Part shown: one piece after another, positions 8,554-17,293 of the stretch | Position numbering within the stretch: position 1 is the first letter of the stretch | How the letters are laid out: each line of letters opens with the position of its first letter | The notes under the pieces: model-generated | The model's database searches: none | The model's input: the letters and a program-made list of their open reading frames with translations, nothing else | What the model was told of the DNA's origin: nothing | DNA from: Peptoniphilus equinus | GTDB lineage: Bacteria; Bacillota; Clostridia; Tissierellales; Peptoniphilaceae | Direction: 5' to 3' | Assembly (NCBI RefSeq): GCF_027921445.1 | Contig: NZ_CP115667.1 | Span: 744,001 to 808,000, forward strand | Length of the DNA stretch: 64,000 nt | Position numbers and translations under genes: made by a program

Positions 8554-8582
8554 AGTACATAGATAAACTTCTGTGCTATAAT
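8554..8582 (+). promoter_or_regulatory. Probable extended -10 promoter for the ABC transporter operon
   Basis: TGCTATAAT (8574-8582) is an extended -10 element 32 bases before the ATP-binding gene. The -35 at the right distance (AGTACA, 8554-8559) is poor, which extended -10 promoters tolerate. The divergent ychF promoter must lie in the same gap, where the minus strand offers only A/T-rich, weak matches. Confidence 0.5.
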
Positions 8583-8613
8583 AGAAAAAGAAACTTTAAA
8601 AGAGGTGAATACA

Positions 8614-9948
8614 ATGAGTGCCATTGTCATTAGTGACATGACCAAACGACTTGGGAAGAAACGACTTTTCCAAAATCTCAACCTTGAAGTTCTCGAAGGT
8701 GAGTTTTTTGCATTGCTTGGACAAGAAGGCTCAGGTAAGACGGCAATTGCAAAAATTTTGTTCAATTATTTAAAACCGGCAAAAGGCTCGGTGAGAATAT
8801 ATGATTTAGATCCTACCAAAGATGCCAAACTCATTAAAGAGAGTGTTTCTTATGTACCGGAAGAACCTTCTTTTGATGAGAATATTCGTGCGTCTGCGCT
8901 TTTTAGTAAAACATTAAAATTACACAACTTTGCCTCCTATGATGAAGTCAATAAACTCACAGATCTTTTTAAATTCAATTCTAGATTGAGATTTCCGGAA
9001 ATGACGGTGGGGGAAAAGAAAGTTTGCGCTATCATTAATGCGTTGATCACTAAACCACGTCTGGTTATTTTAGATGAGCCCGCCAAGTTTTTATCCGACG
9101 AAGACGTGGAAGTGTTATTTGCCTATCTCACTGATTTAAAGGTAACGGAAGGCTTAGGAGCTTTTATTCTTACCGACAATCTTATCAATGCCCAGCGTTT
9201 CTGTGATCGTGCGGCCTATCTTCATGACGGCCAAATTCAAAACGTGGAGTACCTCAATGACAAAGTGGCTAATGATAAGATCGTACGCATTCGAAAGAAC
9301 CTTAAAGATGTGACAGCTTTCACCACCATTGGCGCTATTTTGTTAAAAGACAGCCCTTATGAGAAAATCTTTTACTACGATCGGGATATGAATTTGCTGT
9401 CTCGAGTTATTGCCGATCACATGATTGAAGATTACACTATCGAAAACTGTTCTTTAGATGATAAGATGGCAGCTTATTTTGGAGGGGACAGAGCGGCTTA
9501 CTTTATCAATGACTATGGTGATGAGTATCGTAAAACCATGGAAGCAAAACGACAAGCGGACATGGCACATGCTGTGGATACTGAGAGTGCTTATTCTGAT
9601 ACTGCTATGACAAGCGATGAGACTAAGGTGGTCGAGTCTGTCGAGATCAATGCAGCCTCACCTATTGCACCGGTTGCGCCAACTGAGACTATCAAACTGG
9701 ACACGGCACAAGTAGCGTCGGCGTCCGTATCTTCTCGCGAAGCTGAGACGATACCACCAGCTCGATCCATTGATGATTTCAAAAGAGACGGCGATGCCGA
9801 ATCGGTGCCGAATTTTGCGACGGATCCGGCAGAATCGGATGCTGCAACGAAAAAGCACTACACGCTTTCCCAAACACAACCTCTTGCACCGAAGGGGACC
9901 ATGGGTCAAGATTCAAGGATGACAGATAATCGTGAGGTGAGACGATGA
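8614..9948 (+). CDS. ABC transporter ATP-binding protein with low-complexity C-terminal tail
   Basis: The first 220 residues of this 444-residue protein are an ABC ATPase: Walker A GQEGSGKTA, Walker B LVILDEP, and a signature reading MTVGEKK instead of LSGGQ. After about residue 300 comes a long tail rich in A, T, S, E, D and P that is probably disordered and is not part of a standard exporter ATPase. The ATG at 8614 has AGAGGTG six bases upstream; the GTG at 8605 lies inside that site. The gene overlaps its permease partner by four bases, so together they should form an ABC-2 type exporter. The substrate cannot be inferred. Confidence 0.85.
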   Translation: MSAIVISDMTKRLGKKRLFQNLNLEVLEGEFFALLGQEGSGKTAIAKILFNYLKPAKGSVRIYDLDPTKDAKLIKESVSYVPEEPSFDENIRASALFSKTLKLHNFASYDEVNKLTDLFKFNSRLRFPEMTVGEKKVCAIINALITKPRLVILDEPAKFLSDEDVEVLFAYLTDLKVTEGLGAFILTDNLINAQRFCDRAAYLHDGQIQNVEYLNDKVANDKIVRIRKNLKDVTAFTTIGAILLKDSPYEKIFYYDRDMNLLSRVIADHMIEDYTIENCSLDDKMAAYFGGDRAAYFINDYGDEYRKTMEAKRQADMAHAVDTESAYSDTAMTSDETKVVESVEINAASPIAPVAPTETIKLDTAQVASASVSSREAETIPPARSIDDFKRDGDAESVPNFATDPAESDAATKKHYTLSQTQPLAPKGTMGQDSRMTDNREVRR

Positions 9949-10763
9949 TTTTCTCAAGAGAATTTAAATACAATACGTCCAAATTATTTGCCTGGTTGGT
10001 TGTTATCGGCATTCTTGCAGGCTTACTTTTGGCGACTTATCCCATTATGTTAGACGGCAATATGAAGAGTATTTTTGACAGCTTTGTAGGCAGTATGTCA
10101 CCGAAAACCGCTTCAGTTTTAGGTCTGCAACAGATGGACTATGGTGATCCTAGCCAATATACCGCCTTCATTTATCAATACTTGGCAGTCTTTTTGGTGA
10201 TGTTTGCTATGCAGCTTGGCGCCAGTGCACTGGCGAGAGAACAGTCCAGCGGCTCTATTGAGTATATCTACTCTAATCCTATTTCTCGAAGTGAAATTGT
10301 GAGCGGCAAGTTCTTTGCGAACTTACTCAGCTATCTAATCCTGATGATTTTACTTGGCGTTTGTTCTTTCTTTGTCATGATGGTGCTCACGCGAGATAAC
10401 GGAGCTATTGACAGCACGACGTTCATCTATGACCTCGTGAAGATTTTTGGCAGTCTGTTTTTATCCGGATTTGTATTTATGACAATCGGGATGTTCTTCA
10501 GTGCATTGTCAAGATCTGCAACTTTGACTGATGCCACGTCGGTACTTTTTGTACTATTGATCGTGATTGCCACTGTCTTTGGAAAACTTTATGGCGGCGT
10601 TCTGACAACTGTTGTGACCAAATTCCCTATGGAAGTGTTCAGCCCGGTGAAGTTTTTAATGGAAGAATTCAGTTTAACCGACATCGGTATCAATGTCGTC
10701 GTAGCTGTTTTATTTATGCTACTGACCTATTTGATTTACAATTCAAAAGAATTAAATTATTAA
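9945..10763 (+). CDS. ABC-2 type transporter permease
   Basis: Integral membrane protein of 272 residues with about six hydrophobic segments (first at about 14-34). The sequence ALAREQSSGSIEYIYSNPISR is the conserved cytoplasmic coupling region of ABC-2 permeases of the Gln/bacteriocin-immunity type. It starts inside the last codons of the ATPase gene (ATGA overlap) with GAGGTGAG upstream, so the two are translationally coupled. It probably exports or protects against a lipid, peptide or drug. A terminator follows. Confidence 0.85.
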   Translation: MIFSREFKYNTSKLFAWLVVIGILAGLLLATYPIMLDGNMKSIFDSFVGSMSPKTASVLGLQQMDYGDPSQYTAFIYQYLAVFLVMFAMQLGASALAREQSSGSIEYIYSNPISRSEIVSGKFFANLLSYLILMILLGVCSFFVMMVLTRDNGAIDSTTFIYDLVKIFGSLFLSGFVFMTIGMFFSALSRSATLTDATSVLFVLLIVIATVFGKLYGGVLTTVVTKFPMEVFSPVKFLMEEFSLTDIGINVVVAVLFMLLTYLIYNSKELNY

Positions 10764-10768
10764 TCCTC

Positions 10769-10793
10769 ATCCTGTCTTCCGACAGGATTTTCT
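10769..10793 (+). terminator. Terminator after the ABC transporter operon
   Basis: ATCCTGTC (10769-10776) pairs with GACAGGAT (10781-10788) around a TTCC loop, followed by TTTTCTATT. It separates the transporter from the rpsB promoter two bases further on. Confidence 0.75.
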
Positions 10794-10794
10794 A

Positions 10795-10823
10795 TTGAAT
10801 GCCTCGACAAAGTATGGTATACT
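10795..10823 (+). promoter_or_regulatory. Promoter of the rpsB operon
   Basis: TTGAAT (10795-10800), a 17-base spacer and TATACT (10818-10823) with the extended -10 TGG before it. It lies immediately behind the terminator and about 100 bases before rpsB, leaving a structured leader. Confidence 0.7.
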
Positions 10824-10842
10824 CATTGACGATGATTTACTA

Positions 10843-10905
10843 CACACACGCTTTGATACACCAAGTGTTGCCTTAAGGTCCTTGGTGTAGGAGAGAAGCG
10901 TGGCG
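10843..10905 (+). promoter_or_regulatory. Structured rpsB leader, candidate S2 autoregulatory RNA
   Basis: Two nested stems can form in the leader: outer CACGCTT (10847-10853) with AAGCGTG (10896-10902), inner ACACCAAG (10858-10865) with CTTGGTGT (10881-10888). No terminator follows, so any control would act on translation or RNA stability. Ribosomal protein leaders of this kind often bind the encoded protein; that S2 binds here is inference. Confidence 0.45.
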
Positions 10906-10927
10906 GTTTAAACAAGGAGGAAAATTT

Positions 10928-11707
10928 ATGTCAGTAGTACAAATGAAAAGCTTACTGGAAGCTGGTGTACACTTTGGACACCAAACACGTCGCTGGAACC
11001 CTAAGATGGCGAAGTACATCTTTACGCAAAGAAATGGTATTTACATCATTGATCTTCAAAAAACTGTGAAGAAAATCAATGAAGCCTATGAATATGTAAG
11101 ACAACTTACTGAAGCCGGCGGCACTATTTTGTTTGTAGGTACTAAGAAACAAGCTCAAGATGCCATTGAAAAAGAAGCTAAAAAATGCGAAATGCCATAC
11201 ATCAACCAAAGATGGCTGGGCGGTCTTTTGACCAACTACCAAACCATTCGTAAGAGAATTGACCGTCTTCACAGAATTGCTGAAATGGAAGAGGATGGAA
11301 CTTTTGATGTACTTCCAAAGAAAGAAGTTATCAAAATTCGTCATGAAGGCGAAAAACTTGAAAAATTCCTTGGCGGCATTAAACACATGAATCGCATTCC
11401 GGATGCTATCTTTGTCGTTGATCCTCGCAAAGAACGCATTGCGGTAAAAGAAGCTCAAATTTTAGGTATTCCGGTTGTGGCTATTATTGATACAAACTGT
11501 GATCCGGATGAAATTGATTACCCAATTCCTGGCAATGATGATGCTATTCGTGCAGTAAAATTGATCACTGAAACTATGGCGAATGCAGTTCTTGAAGGTA
11601 AACAAGGAACTCAAACCGGAGCTATGGAGGATGCTCAAGAAGACACGCTTGAACAAGCACCGGTAGAAACTGAATCACAACAAGAAGAAGATACAAAAGA
11701 AGAGTAA
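10928..11707 (+). CDS. rpsB: 30S ribosomal protein S2
   Basis: Component of the small ribosomal subunit body/head junction. The N-terminus ([22 protein letters not shown]) and the segments [19 protein letters not shown] and [16 protein letters not shown] are diagnostic for S2. At 259 residues it has an acidic, glutamine-rich C-terminal tail (about 230-259) beyond the conserved core. AAGGAGGAAAA precedes the ATG. It is followed by tsf, the near-universal pairing, with a terminator hairpin between them that probably lowers tsf expression. Confidence 0.98.
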   Translation: MSVVQMKSLLEAGVHFGHQTRRWNPKMAKYIFTQRNGIYIIDLQKTVKKINEAYEYVRQLTEAGGTILFVGTKKQAQDAIEKEAKKCEMPYINQRWLGGLLTNYQTIRKRIDRLHRIAEMEEDGTFDVLPKKEVIKIRHEGEKLEKFLGGIKHMNRIPDAIFVVDPRKERIAVKEAQILGIPVVAIIDTNCDPDEIDYPIPGNDDAIRAVKLITETMANAVLEGKQGTQTGAMEDAQEDTLEQAPVETESQQEEDTKEE

Positions 11708-11715
11708 GATTATTT

Positions 11716-11749
11716 GAGGGTTAGAGCTTGCTCGAAACCCTCTTTTTTT
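11716..11749 (+). terminator. Hairpin with U-tract between rpsB and tsf
   Basis: GAGGGTT (11716-11722) pairs with AACCCTC (11736-11742), with an inner GAGC/GCTC stem and seven following T. The next base begins the tsf ribosome-binding site (AGGAGG), so no promoter fits between; it most likely acts as a partial terminator or RNA 3'-end stabiliser. Confidence 0.75.
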
Positions 11750-11760
11750 AGGAGGAAATT

Positions 11761-12411
11761 ATGGCAACAATTACTGCAGCACTTATTAAAGAACTTAGAG
11801 AGAAGACCTCAGCGGGCATGATGGACTGTAAGAGTGCCCTGGTTGAAGCTGATGGCGATCTGGAAAAAGCAGCGGATATTCTCCGTGAAAAGGGACTTGC
11901 GTCAGTAGCTAAAAAATCCGGTCGTATTGCCAGTGAAGGCATTGTTGATGCTTATATTCATGGCGGACGCATCGGCGTGCTTGTGGAAGTGAACACTGAA
12001 ACTGACTTCGTTGCTAAAAATGATGAATTCAGAGCTTTTGTTCGCGATATCGCTATGCAAATTGCAGCTGTTAATCCAAAATATTTAACTCGTGATGAAG
12101 TACCTGCTGAGGAACTAGAACATGAAAAGAAAGTTTTAACAGAACAAGCGCTCAACGAAGGTAAACCTGAAAAAATCGTTGAAAAAATGGTTGCAGGCCG
12201 TCTGGAAAAATTCTATGAAGAAATCGTACTTCTCGATCAAAAGTTCATTAAAGACAGTGATCTGAAGGTTCAAGATCTTTTGAATAATATTTCCGCTAAA
12301 ATCGGTGAAAAAATTAACATTCGTCGCTTCGTCCGTTTCGAAGTAGGGGAAGGCCTTGAAAAGAGAGAAGAAGACTTCGCAGAAGAAGTAGCAAAACAAA
12401 TTCAAAAATAA
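11761..12411 (+). CDS. tsf: Translation elongation factor Ts
   Basis: Nucleotide exchange factor for EF-Tu. The N-terminal UBA-like domain ([20 protein letters not shown]) and the core motif [16 protein letters not shown] are those of EF-Ts. At 216 residues it is the short form lacking one of the core subdomains, as in several clostridia. AGGAGG lies six bases before the ATG. It is nine bases upstream of pyrH, in the usual rpsB-tsf-pyrH-frr order. Confidence 0.97.
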   Translation: MATITAALIKELREKTSAGMMDCKSALVEADGDLEKAADILREKGLASVAKKSGRIASEGIVDAYIHGGRIGVLVEVNTETDFVAKNDEFRAFVRDIAMQIAAVNPKYLTRDEVPAEELEHEKKVLTEQALNEGKPEKIVEKMVAGRLEKFYEEIVLLDQKFIKDSDLKVQDLLNNISAKIGEKINIRRFVRFEVGEGLEKREEDFAEEVAKQIQK

Positions 12412-12420
12412 GGAGCACCT

Positions 12421-13125
12421 ATGCAACCGAAATATAAACGTGTGGTTTTAAAACTTTCCGGGGAAGCATTGGCCGGCGCCCAAGAAAGTGGGATTGATCT
12501 GAATGTGGTTCGGTCGATATCGAAGCAGATTAAAACGATTCATGATATGGGTGTTGAAACTGCCGTTGTAGTAGGGGGCGGTAATTTCTGGCGTGGACGC
12601 GATGCCGATATGGATCGTGCCACATCAGATTATATGGGAATGCTCGGTACGGTTATCAATGCTTTAGCTTTCCAAGATGCTTTGGAAAACATTGATGTGA
12701 TGACCCGTGTCCAGACAGCGATTGAAATGAAAGATGTGGCAGAGCCTTATATCAGACGGCGTGCTATGCGACACTTGGAAAAGGGTCGTGTGGTCATCTT
12801 TGCAGCCGGAACTGGTATGCCTTATTTTTCAACGGATACTACAGCAGCCCTCCGAGCAGCTGAAATTGATGCCGAAGTCATTCTGATAGCAAAAAAAGGT
12901 GTAGATGGCATTTATGATAGTGATCCTAACATAAATCCTGATGCTAAAAAATTTGATGAATTAACATATCTTGAGATATTGAATAAAGAGCTTAAAATTA
13001 TGGACACTACCGCAACGTCGCTGTGTATGGACAACAAAATTCCTCTCGTTGTCTTTGGCATCGATGAAGACAATTCCATTGTCAGCGTCGTTTCGGGTTC
13101 AGACATGGGCACGAAAGTGCGATAG
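12421..13125 (+). CDS. pyrH: UMP kinase
   Basis: Amino-acid-kinase-fold enzyme (234 residues) phosphorylating UMP to UDP with ATP. Motifs: KLSGEALAG at the N-terminus, [10 protein letters not shown] in the UMP-binding part, [19 protein letters not shown], and the C-terminal substrate-site region. Hexameric bacterial UMP kinases are normally activated by GTP and inhibited by UTP. It lies nine bases after tsf and eight before frr, clearly one operon. Confidence 0.97.
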   Translation: MQPKYKRVVLKLSGEALAGAQESGIDLNVVRSISKQIKTIHDMGVETAVVVGGGNFWRGRDADMDRATSDYMGMLGTVINALAFQDALENIDVMTRVQTAIEMKDVAEPYIRRRAMRHLEKGRVVIFAAGTGMPYFSTDTTAALRAAEIDAEVILIAKKGVDGIYDSDPNINPDAKKFDELTYLEILNKELKIMDTTATSLCMDNKIPLVVFGIDEDNSIVSVVSGSDMGTKVR

Positions 13126-13133
13126 GAGAAATT

Positions 13134-13691
13134 ATGGTACCTGATATAAAACGTGATATGGAACAGCGCATGCAAAAAGCTTGTTCCGTATATAAAGATG
13201 AGCTTCAAAATATTCGAGCAGGTCGAGCTAACCCACAACTCGTAGAAAGACTGACTATTAATTATTTTGGTCAATCTACGCCATTGAATCAGGTTTCCGG
13301 CATTTCGGCTCCGGAGCCTAGAATGCTTGTCATTCAACCGTGGGATACTAAAATTATTCCTGATATTGAAAAAACAATTATGGCTTCTGATTTAGGCATT
13401 ACACCGTCTAATGACGGTAAGATCATTCGTCTGGTCTTTCCGCAACTCACTGAAGAGCGTCGTAAGGATTTAATTAAAGTTGTAAAGAAGAATTCTGAAA
13501 ATGCCAAGGTTGCAGTTCGCAATATTCGCAGAGATTCGATGGAAGATGTTAAAAAGCTTGAGAAGTCTAACGATATCACTGAAGACGATCGTAAGCGAGC
13601 TGAAGAAGATATTCAAAAACTCACAGATAAATATATTGCAGAAGTCGAAAAGCTGACTAAAGCAAAAGAAGATGAATTATTAGAAATTTAA
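13134..13691 (+). CDS. frr: Ribosome recycling factor
   Basis: Protein of 185 residues, the usual RRF length, which with EF-G splits post-termination ribosomes. The three-helix bundle region (NIRAGRANPQLVERL), the hinge (QPWDTKIIPDIEKTI) and the C-terminal RRDSMEDVKKLEK segment are characteristic. GGAGAA precedes the ATG. A weak terminator-like hairpin follows before uppS. Confidence 0.97.
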   Translation: MVPDIKRDMEQRMQKACSVYKDELQNIRAGRANPQLVERLTINYFGQSTPLNQVSGISAPEPRMLVIQPWDTKIIPDIEKTIMASDLGITPSNDGKIIRLVFPQLTEERRKDLIKVVKKNSENAKVAVRNIRRDSMEDVKKLEKSNDITEDDRKRAEEDIQKLTDKYIAEVEKLTKAKEDELLEI

Positions 13692-13693
13692 AA

Positions 13694-13720
13694 TGAGGGC
13701 CCTTAGGGTCCTTCTTTTAT
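13694..13720 (+). terminator. Weak hairpin between frr and uppS
   Basis: GAGGGCCC pairs with GGGTCCTTC with one bulge and a G-U pair, then TTTTAT. The uppS ribosome-binding site (AGGAG) follows at once. Imperfect stem and short T-run suggest substantial readthrough. Confidence 0.55.
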
Positions 13721-13730
13721 AGGAGCATAT

Positions 13731-14453
13731 ATGGATTCAAATCAAATCACTCAAATTCCTGCGCATGTCGGTATCATTATGGATGGAAACGGCCGATGGG
13801 CCAAACAACGCAATAAACCCCGTAGTTTCGGACATCAAGAAGGTGCTAAGCGGGTTATCGAAATTGTAGAAGCGGCATATCAGCTCGGCATTCAAAGTTT
13901 GAGTCTCTATGCTTTTTCTACGGAAAATTGGAAACGCCCTGCAGATGAGATTAATAAACTTATGGAACTCTTGGTTGTGTTTATCGACAAAGAGCTTCGA
14001 CGCTTAGCCTCCAACAACGTCAAGATTAATATTCTCGGCGATATATCCAAATTACCCCCTCGTGTACGGACAGCTGTAGAGCGTGCATTGAAGGATACGA
14101 TGTCTAATGATAAAATGACTTTAAACATCGGACTCAATTATGGGGGTCGGGATGAGATTGTTAAAGCTGTTCAATCGTTTACTCAAGATGTGGTAAATGG
14201 GGTAAAATCTATAGATGAGTTGACCACTGAATCATTTAAGCTCTATTTAGATACGGCCAATCAACCGGAGTTGGATTTACTTATACGTCCGTCAGGGGAA
14301 CTGCGAGTGTCGAATTTTATGCTCTATCAGCTGGCTTATTCTGAATTTTGGTTTTCGGATGTCTTATGGCCGGACTTTACCACAGAAGTTTTTTATAGCG
14401 CATTAGCGGACTATGGGAAGCGTAAGCGTCGTTTCGGAGGTTTGGATGGGTGA
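13731..14453 (+). CDS. uppS: Isoprenyl transferase (undecaprenyl diphosphate synthase)
   Basis: cis-Prenyltransferase (240 residues) that extends farnesyl diphosphate with isopentenyl diphosphate to the C55 lipid carrier for cell wall synthesis. Motifs: HVGIIMDGNGRWAKQR with the catalytic Asp, FSTENWKRP, and RPSGELRVSNFMLYQLAYSE; the last replaces the common RTSGEQR by RPSGELR. Adjacent cdsA, ispG and rseP form the usual envelope-lipid block. The end overlaps cdsA by eight bases. Confidence 0.96.
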   Translation: MDSNQITQIPAHVGIIMDGNGRWAKQRNKPRSFGHQEGAKRVIEIVEAAYQLGIQSLSLYAFSTENWKRPADEINKLMELLVVFIDKELRRLASNNVKINILGDISKLPPRVRTAVERALKDTMSNDKMTLNIGLNYGGRDEIVKAVQSFTQDVVNGVKSIDELTTESFKLYLDTANQPELDLLIRPSGELRVSNFMLYQLAYSEFWFSDVLWPDFTTEVFYSALADYGKRKRRFGGLDG

Positions 14454-15219
14454 TTTGCAAAAAAGACTTACAACCGCAATTGTCGGTATCGGCATATTAG
14501 GTGTGGTGATTTATTTTGGAGGGCTGGCGCTGCGTCTCACGGTGACGCTAGTCAGTTTGATTTCTCTCTTTGAATTGCGATTAGCTTTTAAAAAAATTAA
14601 TATTAATCTTAATATGACGGTTTTAGTCATCGGGTTGATTTTACTTCAAGCTTTGGATCACTATTCTATCGGCATCAGTCTGAGTGCGTCCGGAATTCTG
14701 ATCCTATCCTTTATTTTCAGTTTATTTTTAAAACGCTATACTATTGAAGATGGTGTATATACGCTCTTTAGTTTTATCTACATACCCGTAGTATTGCATT
14801 TACTTTATAAGTTGGACAACTCGCCGTTTATGCTGCTGGTTTTTGTCATTGCTTTTAGCACGGATACCTTTGCGTATGCGATAGGCTCTACCATTGGCCG
14901 CATCAAACTTATCCCGGAAGTAAGTCCTAAGAAGTCGGTTGAAGGCTTTATCGGAGGTATTCTCGGTGCACTGATTTGCAGTCTTATCTTTTTTTATTTT
15001 GTGAAGCTGCCTATCAGTCCCGTAGCCGTACTTTTTGTGGTAGTAGCATCGATTGCCGGGCAAATTGGTGATTTGGCTGCGTCGAAGGTCAAAAGGATTT
15101 GCGGGATCAAAGACTATAGCCATTTGCTTCCCGGACATGGAGGTATGTTAGACCGTATTGATTCAATATTGTTTATTACACCTGTTGTGTATATTTTATT
15201 AAATATTATGGCGCAATAG
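14446..15219 (+). CDS. cdsA: Phosphatidate cytidylyltransferase (CDP-diglyceride synthase)
   Basis: Multi-pass membrane enzyme (257 residues) making CDP-diacylglycerol from phosphatidate and CTP; it supplies PgsA, encoded at 35939. The C-terminal signature is intact: GQIGDLAASKVKR then KDYSHLLPGHGGMLDRIDS. At least seven hydrophobic segments are visible. I choose the ATG at 14446, five bases after GGAGG; a longer frame from 14413 lies inside uppS and has no ribosome-binding site. In most relatives dxr follows; here rseP follows after 15 bases. Confidence 0.95.
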   Translation: MGDLQKRLTTAIVGIGILGVVIYFGGLALRLTVTLVSLISLFELRLAFKKININLNMTVLVIGLILLQALDHYSIGISLSASGILILSFIFSLFLKRYTIEDGVYTLFSFIYIPVVLHLLYKLDNSPFMLLVFVIAFSTDTFAYAIGSTIGRIKLIPEVSPKKSVEGFIGGILGALICSLIFFYFVKLPISPVAVLFVVVASIAGQIGDLAASKVKRICGIKDYSHLLPGHGGMLDRIDSILFITPVVYILLNIMAQ

Positions 15220-15234
15220 GTTACTGGAGGAAGA

Positions 15235-16236
15235 ATGAGTACACTCATTGGTTCGATTATTGTCTTTATGTTAGTGATTACACTGCATGAAATGGGCCAT
15301 TTTTTTGCGGCTAAAAAAAGCGGCATTAAAGTCAATGAATTTTCTATCGGCATGGGGCCTAAATTGGTTCAAACCCGACGAGGGGAGACCGACTACAGCA
15401 TTCGTGCGTTGCCTATAGGTGGTTACGTCGCCATGGAAGGTGAAGAAGAAAATTCCTATGATCCGCGTGCCTTTAACAATGTCAGTGTCTATAAACGCAT
15501 GGCTGTCGTGGTGGCAGGTGTAGTCATGAATTTCTTACTTGCAGTGCTGGCATTCACTTTAGTGGCAGCCTTGCTCGGGGTTCAAACCAATACCATTGGA
15601 GAGGTCATCGCCAATTCACCGGCGGATGAGGCACATTTACAACCTGGAGACACTATTGTCGCCATAAATAGTACTGCTATAACAGATTGGGAAGGTGTAC
15701 TGAAGGGCATATCTCAATCTGGCGGATCAGTGGATGTGACTGTACAGCGAGATGGAGCAAATACTACGGTGAGACTGACGCCGTTGGAGGAAAGTGGGCG
15801 TCGTGTCATCGGCATCTATGCCAAAGAAGAACGCAATGGTATTCGTGCCATTGAATCTGGTTTTAGCCAGACGTTCTTTGTCATAAAAGAAGTCTTTACT
15901 ACTCTAGGGACATTGATTACCGGCAAGACTGATGTGAAAATGCTGGCAGGACCTGTAGGCGTCATCAGTATTATTGGTCAGGAAACAGCTAAAGGGTTTG
16001 TCTATTTACTCAACATTTTAGGTTTAATCAGCGCGAATTTGGCAGTGATTAATATTTTGCCGATACCGGCCTTGGACGGTGGTAAATTGGTTTTCTTAAT
16101 TTGGGAAGCTCTTACAGGCAAAACTTTAAGCGAGGTTTGGGAACAGCGTATTACCCTGGTCGGTATGTCCCTGCTTTTTGGTCTCATGCTGTATGTAACG
16201 GTTTTTGGTGACTTAACACGTCTTTTAAACGGGTGA
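15235..16236 (+). CDS. rseP: RIP metalloprotease RseP (site-2 protease family)
   Basis: Intramembrane zinc protease of 333 residues that cleaves transmembrane anti-sigma factors or leftover signal peptides. HEMGH (zinc ligands and catalytic Glu) lies in the first membrane segment; a single PDZ domain is in the middle (GEVIANSPADEAHLQPGD); NILPIPALDGG near the C-terminus holds the third metal ligand. Length matches Gram-positive RasP/YluC. GGAGG is upstream of the ATG. Only four bases separate it from ispG. Confidence 0.96.
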   Translation: MSTLIGSIIVFMLVITLHEMGHFFAAKKSGIKVNEFSIGMGPKLVQTRRGETDYSIRALPIGGYVAMEGEEENSYDPRAFNNVSVYKRMAVVVAGVVMNFLLAVLAFTLVAALLGVQTNTIGEVIANSPADEAHLQPGDTIVAINSTAITDWEGVLKGISQSGGSVDVTVQRDGANTTVRLTPLEESGRRVIGIYAKEERNGIRAIESGFSQTFFVIKEVFTTLGTLITGKTDVKMLAGPVGVISIIGQETAKGFVYLLNILGLISANLAVINILPIPALDGGKLVFLIWEALTGKTLSEVWEQRITLVGMSLLFGLMLYVTVFGDLTRLLNG

Positions 16237-16240
16237 TTGT

Positions 16241-17290
16241 ATGAAACGAAAGACAACGAAAAAAATTTATGTTGGCCATGTGCCTGTCGGCGGTGATGCA
16301 CCGATCACTGTTCAGTCAATGACCAATACGAAAACCAAGGACATTGAAGGTACTGTGAGTCAAATCCTGCGTCTTGAAGATGCGGGATGTGAGATTATAC
16401 GCTTTGCCGTGAACGATAACGACGATGTGGCTGCCATTGCGCCTATTAAATCACGCATTCACATTCCTGTCGTCGTTGATATCCAATTCGACTATCGGTT
16501 GGCCGTAGCCAGTGCCATAGCCGGGGCGGACTGTATCCGCATCAATCCCGGTAATATTGGTAATCGCGATAAAGTTTATGAAGTTGTAGCGGCATGTAAA
16601 GACAAAAATATTCCTATACGTGTCGGTGTGAATTCCGGTTCACTACATCAGGACTGTCTTGACGAGTTTGGTGGTGTCAATGAACAATCGATGGTTCAGT
16701 CCGGCCTTCGAGAGATCAATGTCTTAGAGTCCATGGGTTTTAATAACTTGAAAATTTCTCTTAAGGCAAGTGATGTAGGGTTATGTATTCGTGCCTATGA
16801 AGCTTTTTCTTCGGTGTCCGACTATCCGCTTCACTTAGGCATTACTGAAGCGGGACCCAGTTTTCAAGGGACTATCAAGTCGGCTGTGGGGATGGGGGTT
16901 CTCCTCAATGAAGGCATTGGTGACACTATTCGTGTCTCTCTTACAGCAGATCCGGTTGAGGAAGTACGTGTGGGACTCGGTATTTTAAAATCGCTCGGGT
17001 TACGTCAGGAAGGTATTGATATTGTGTCCTGTCCAACCTGCGCAAGAACCAATATTGATTTACTTGGTCTTGTCGATGAAGCGCAGATGAGACTTGCCGA
17101 CATGGATAAGAATCTTAAGGTGGCACTCATGGGTTGTGCAGTCAATGGTCCGGGAGAAGCCAGAGAAGCAGATATCGGCATTGCAGGCGGACGGGGTGAA
17201 GGTCTTATTTTTAAAAAGGGTAAAATTCTTCGCAAAGTTCCTGAATCCTGTTTGTTGGATGCCCTCATTGAAGAAATAGAGAGGATGTAG
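16241..17290 (+). CDS. ispG: 4-hydroxy-3-methylbut-2-en-1-yl diphosphate synthase
   Basis: [4Fe-4S] enzyme of the MEP isoprenoid pathway (GcpE), 349 residues. The N-terminal TIM barrel begins VGGDAPITVQSMTNT; the C-terminal cluster domain shows SCPTCARTNID and MGCAVNGPGEA, which provide the cysteines and the conserved Glu. It indicates that precursors for UppS come from the MEP route. dxr, the first committed step, is missing from its usual place two genes upstream and must be elsewhere if the pathway is complete. Confidence 0.97.
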   Translation: MKRKTTKKIYVGHVPVGGDAPITVQSMTNTKTKDIEGTVSQILRLEDAGCEIIRFAVNDNDDVAAIAPIKSRIHIPVVVDIQFDYRLAVASAIAGADCIRINPGNIGNRDKVYEVVAACKDKNIPIRVGVNSGSLHQDCLDEFGGVNEQSMVQSGLREINVLESMGFNNLKISLKASDVGLCIRAYEAFSSVSDYPLHLGITEAGPSFQGTIKSAVGMGVLLNEGIGDTIRVSLTADPVEEVRVGLGILKSLGLRQEGIDIVSCPTCARTNIDLLGLVDEAQMRLADMDKNLKVALMGCAVNGPGEAREADIGIAGGRGEGLIFKKGKILRKVPESCLLDALIEEIERM

Positions 17291-17293
17291 ATC

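Noticed and set aside
14413-14445. N-terminal extension of cdsA
   Set aside because: The extra codons lie within uppS without a ribosome-binding site; the ATG at 14446 follows GGAGG.
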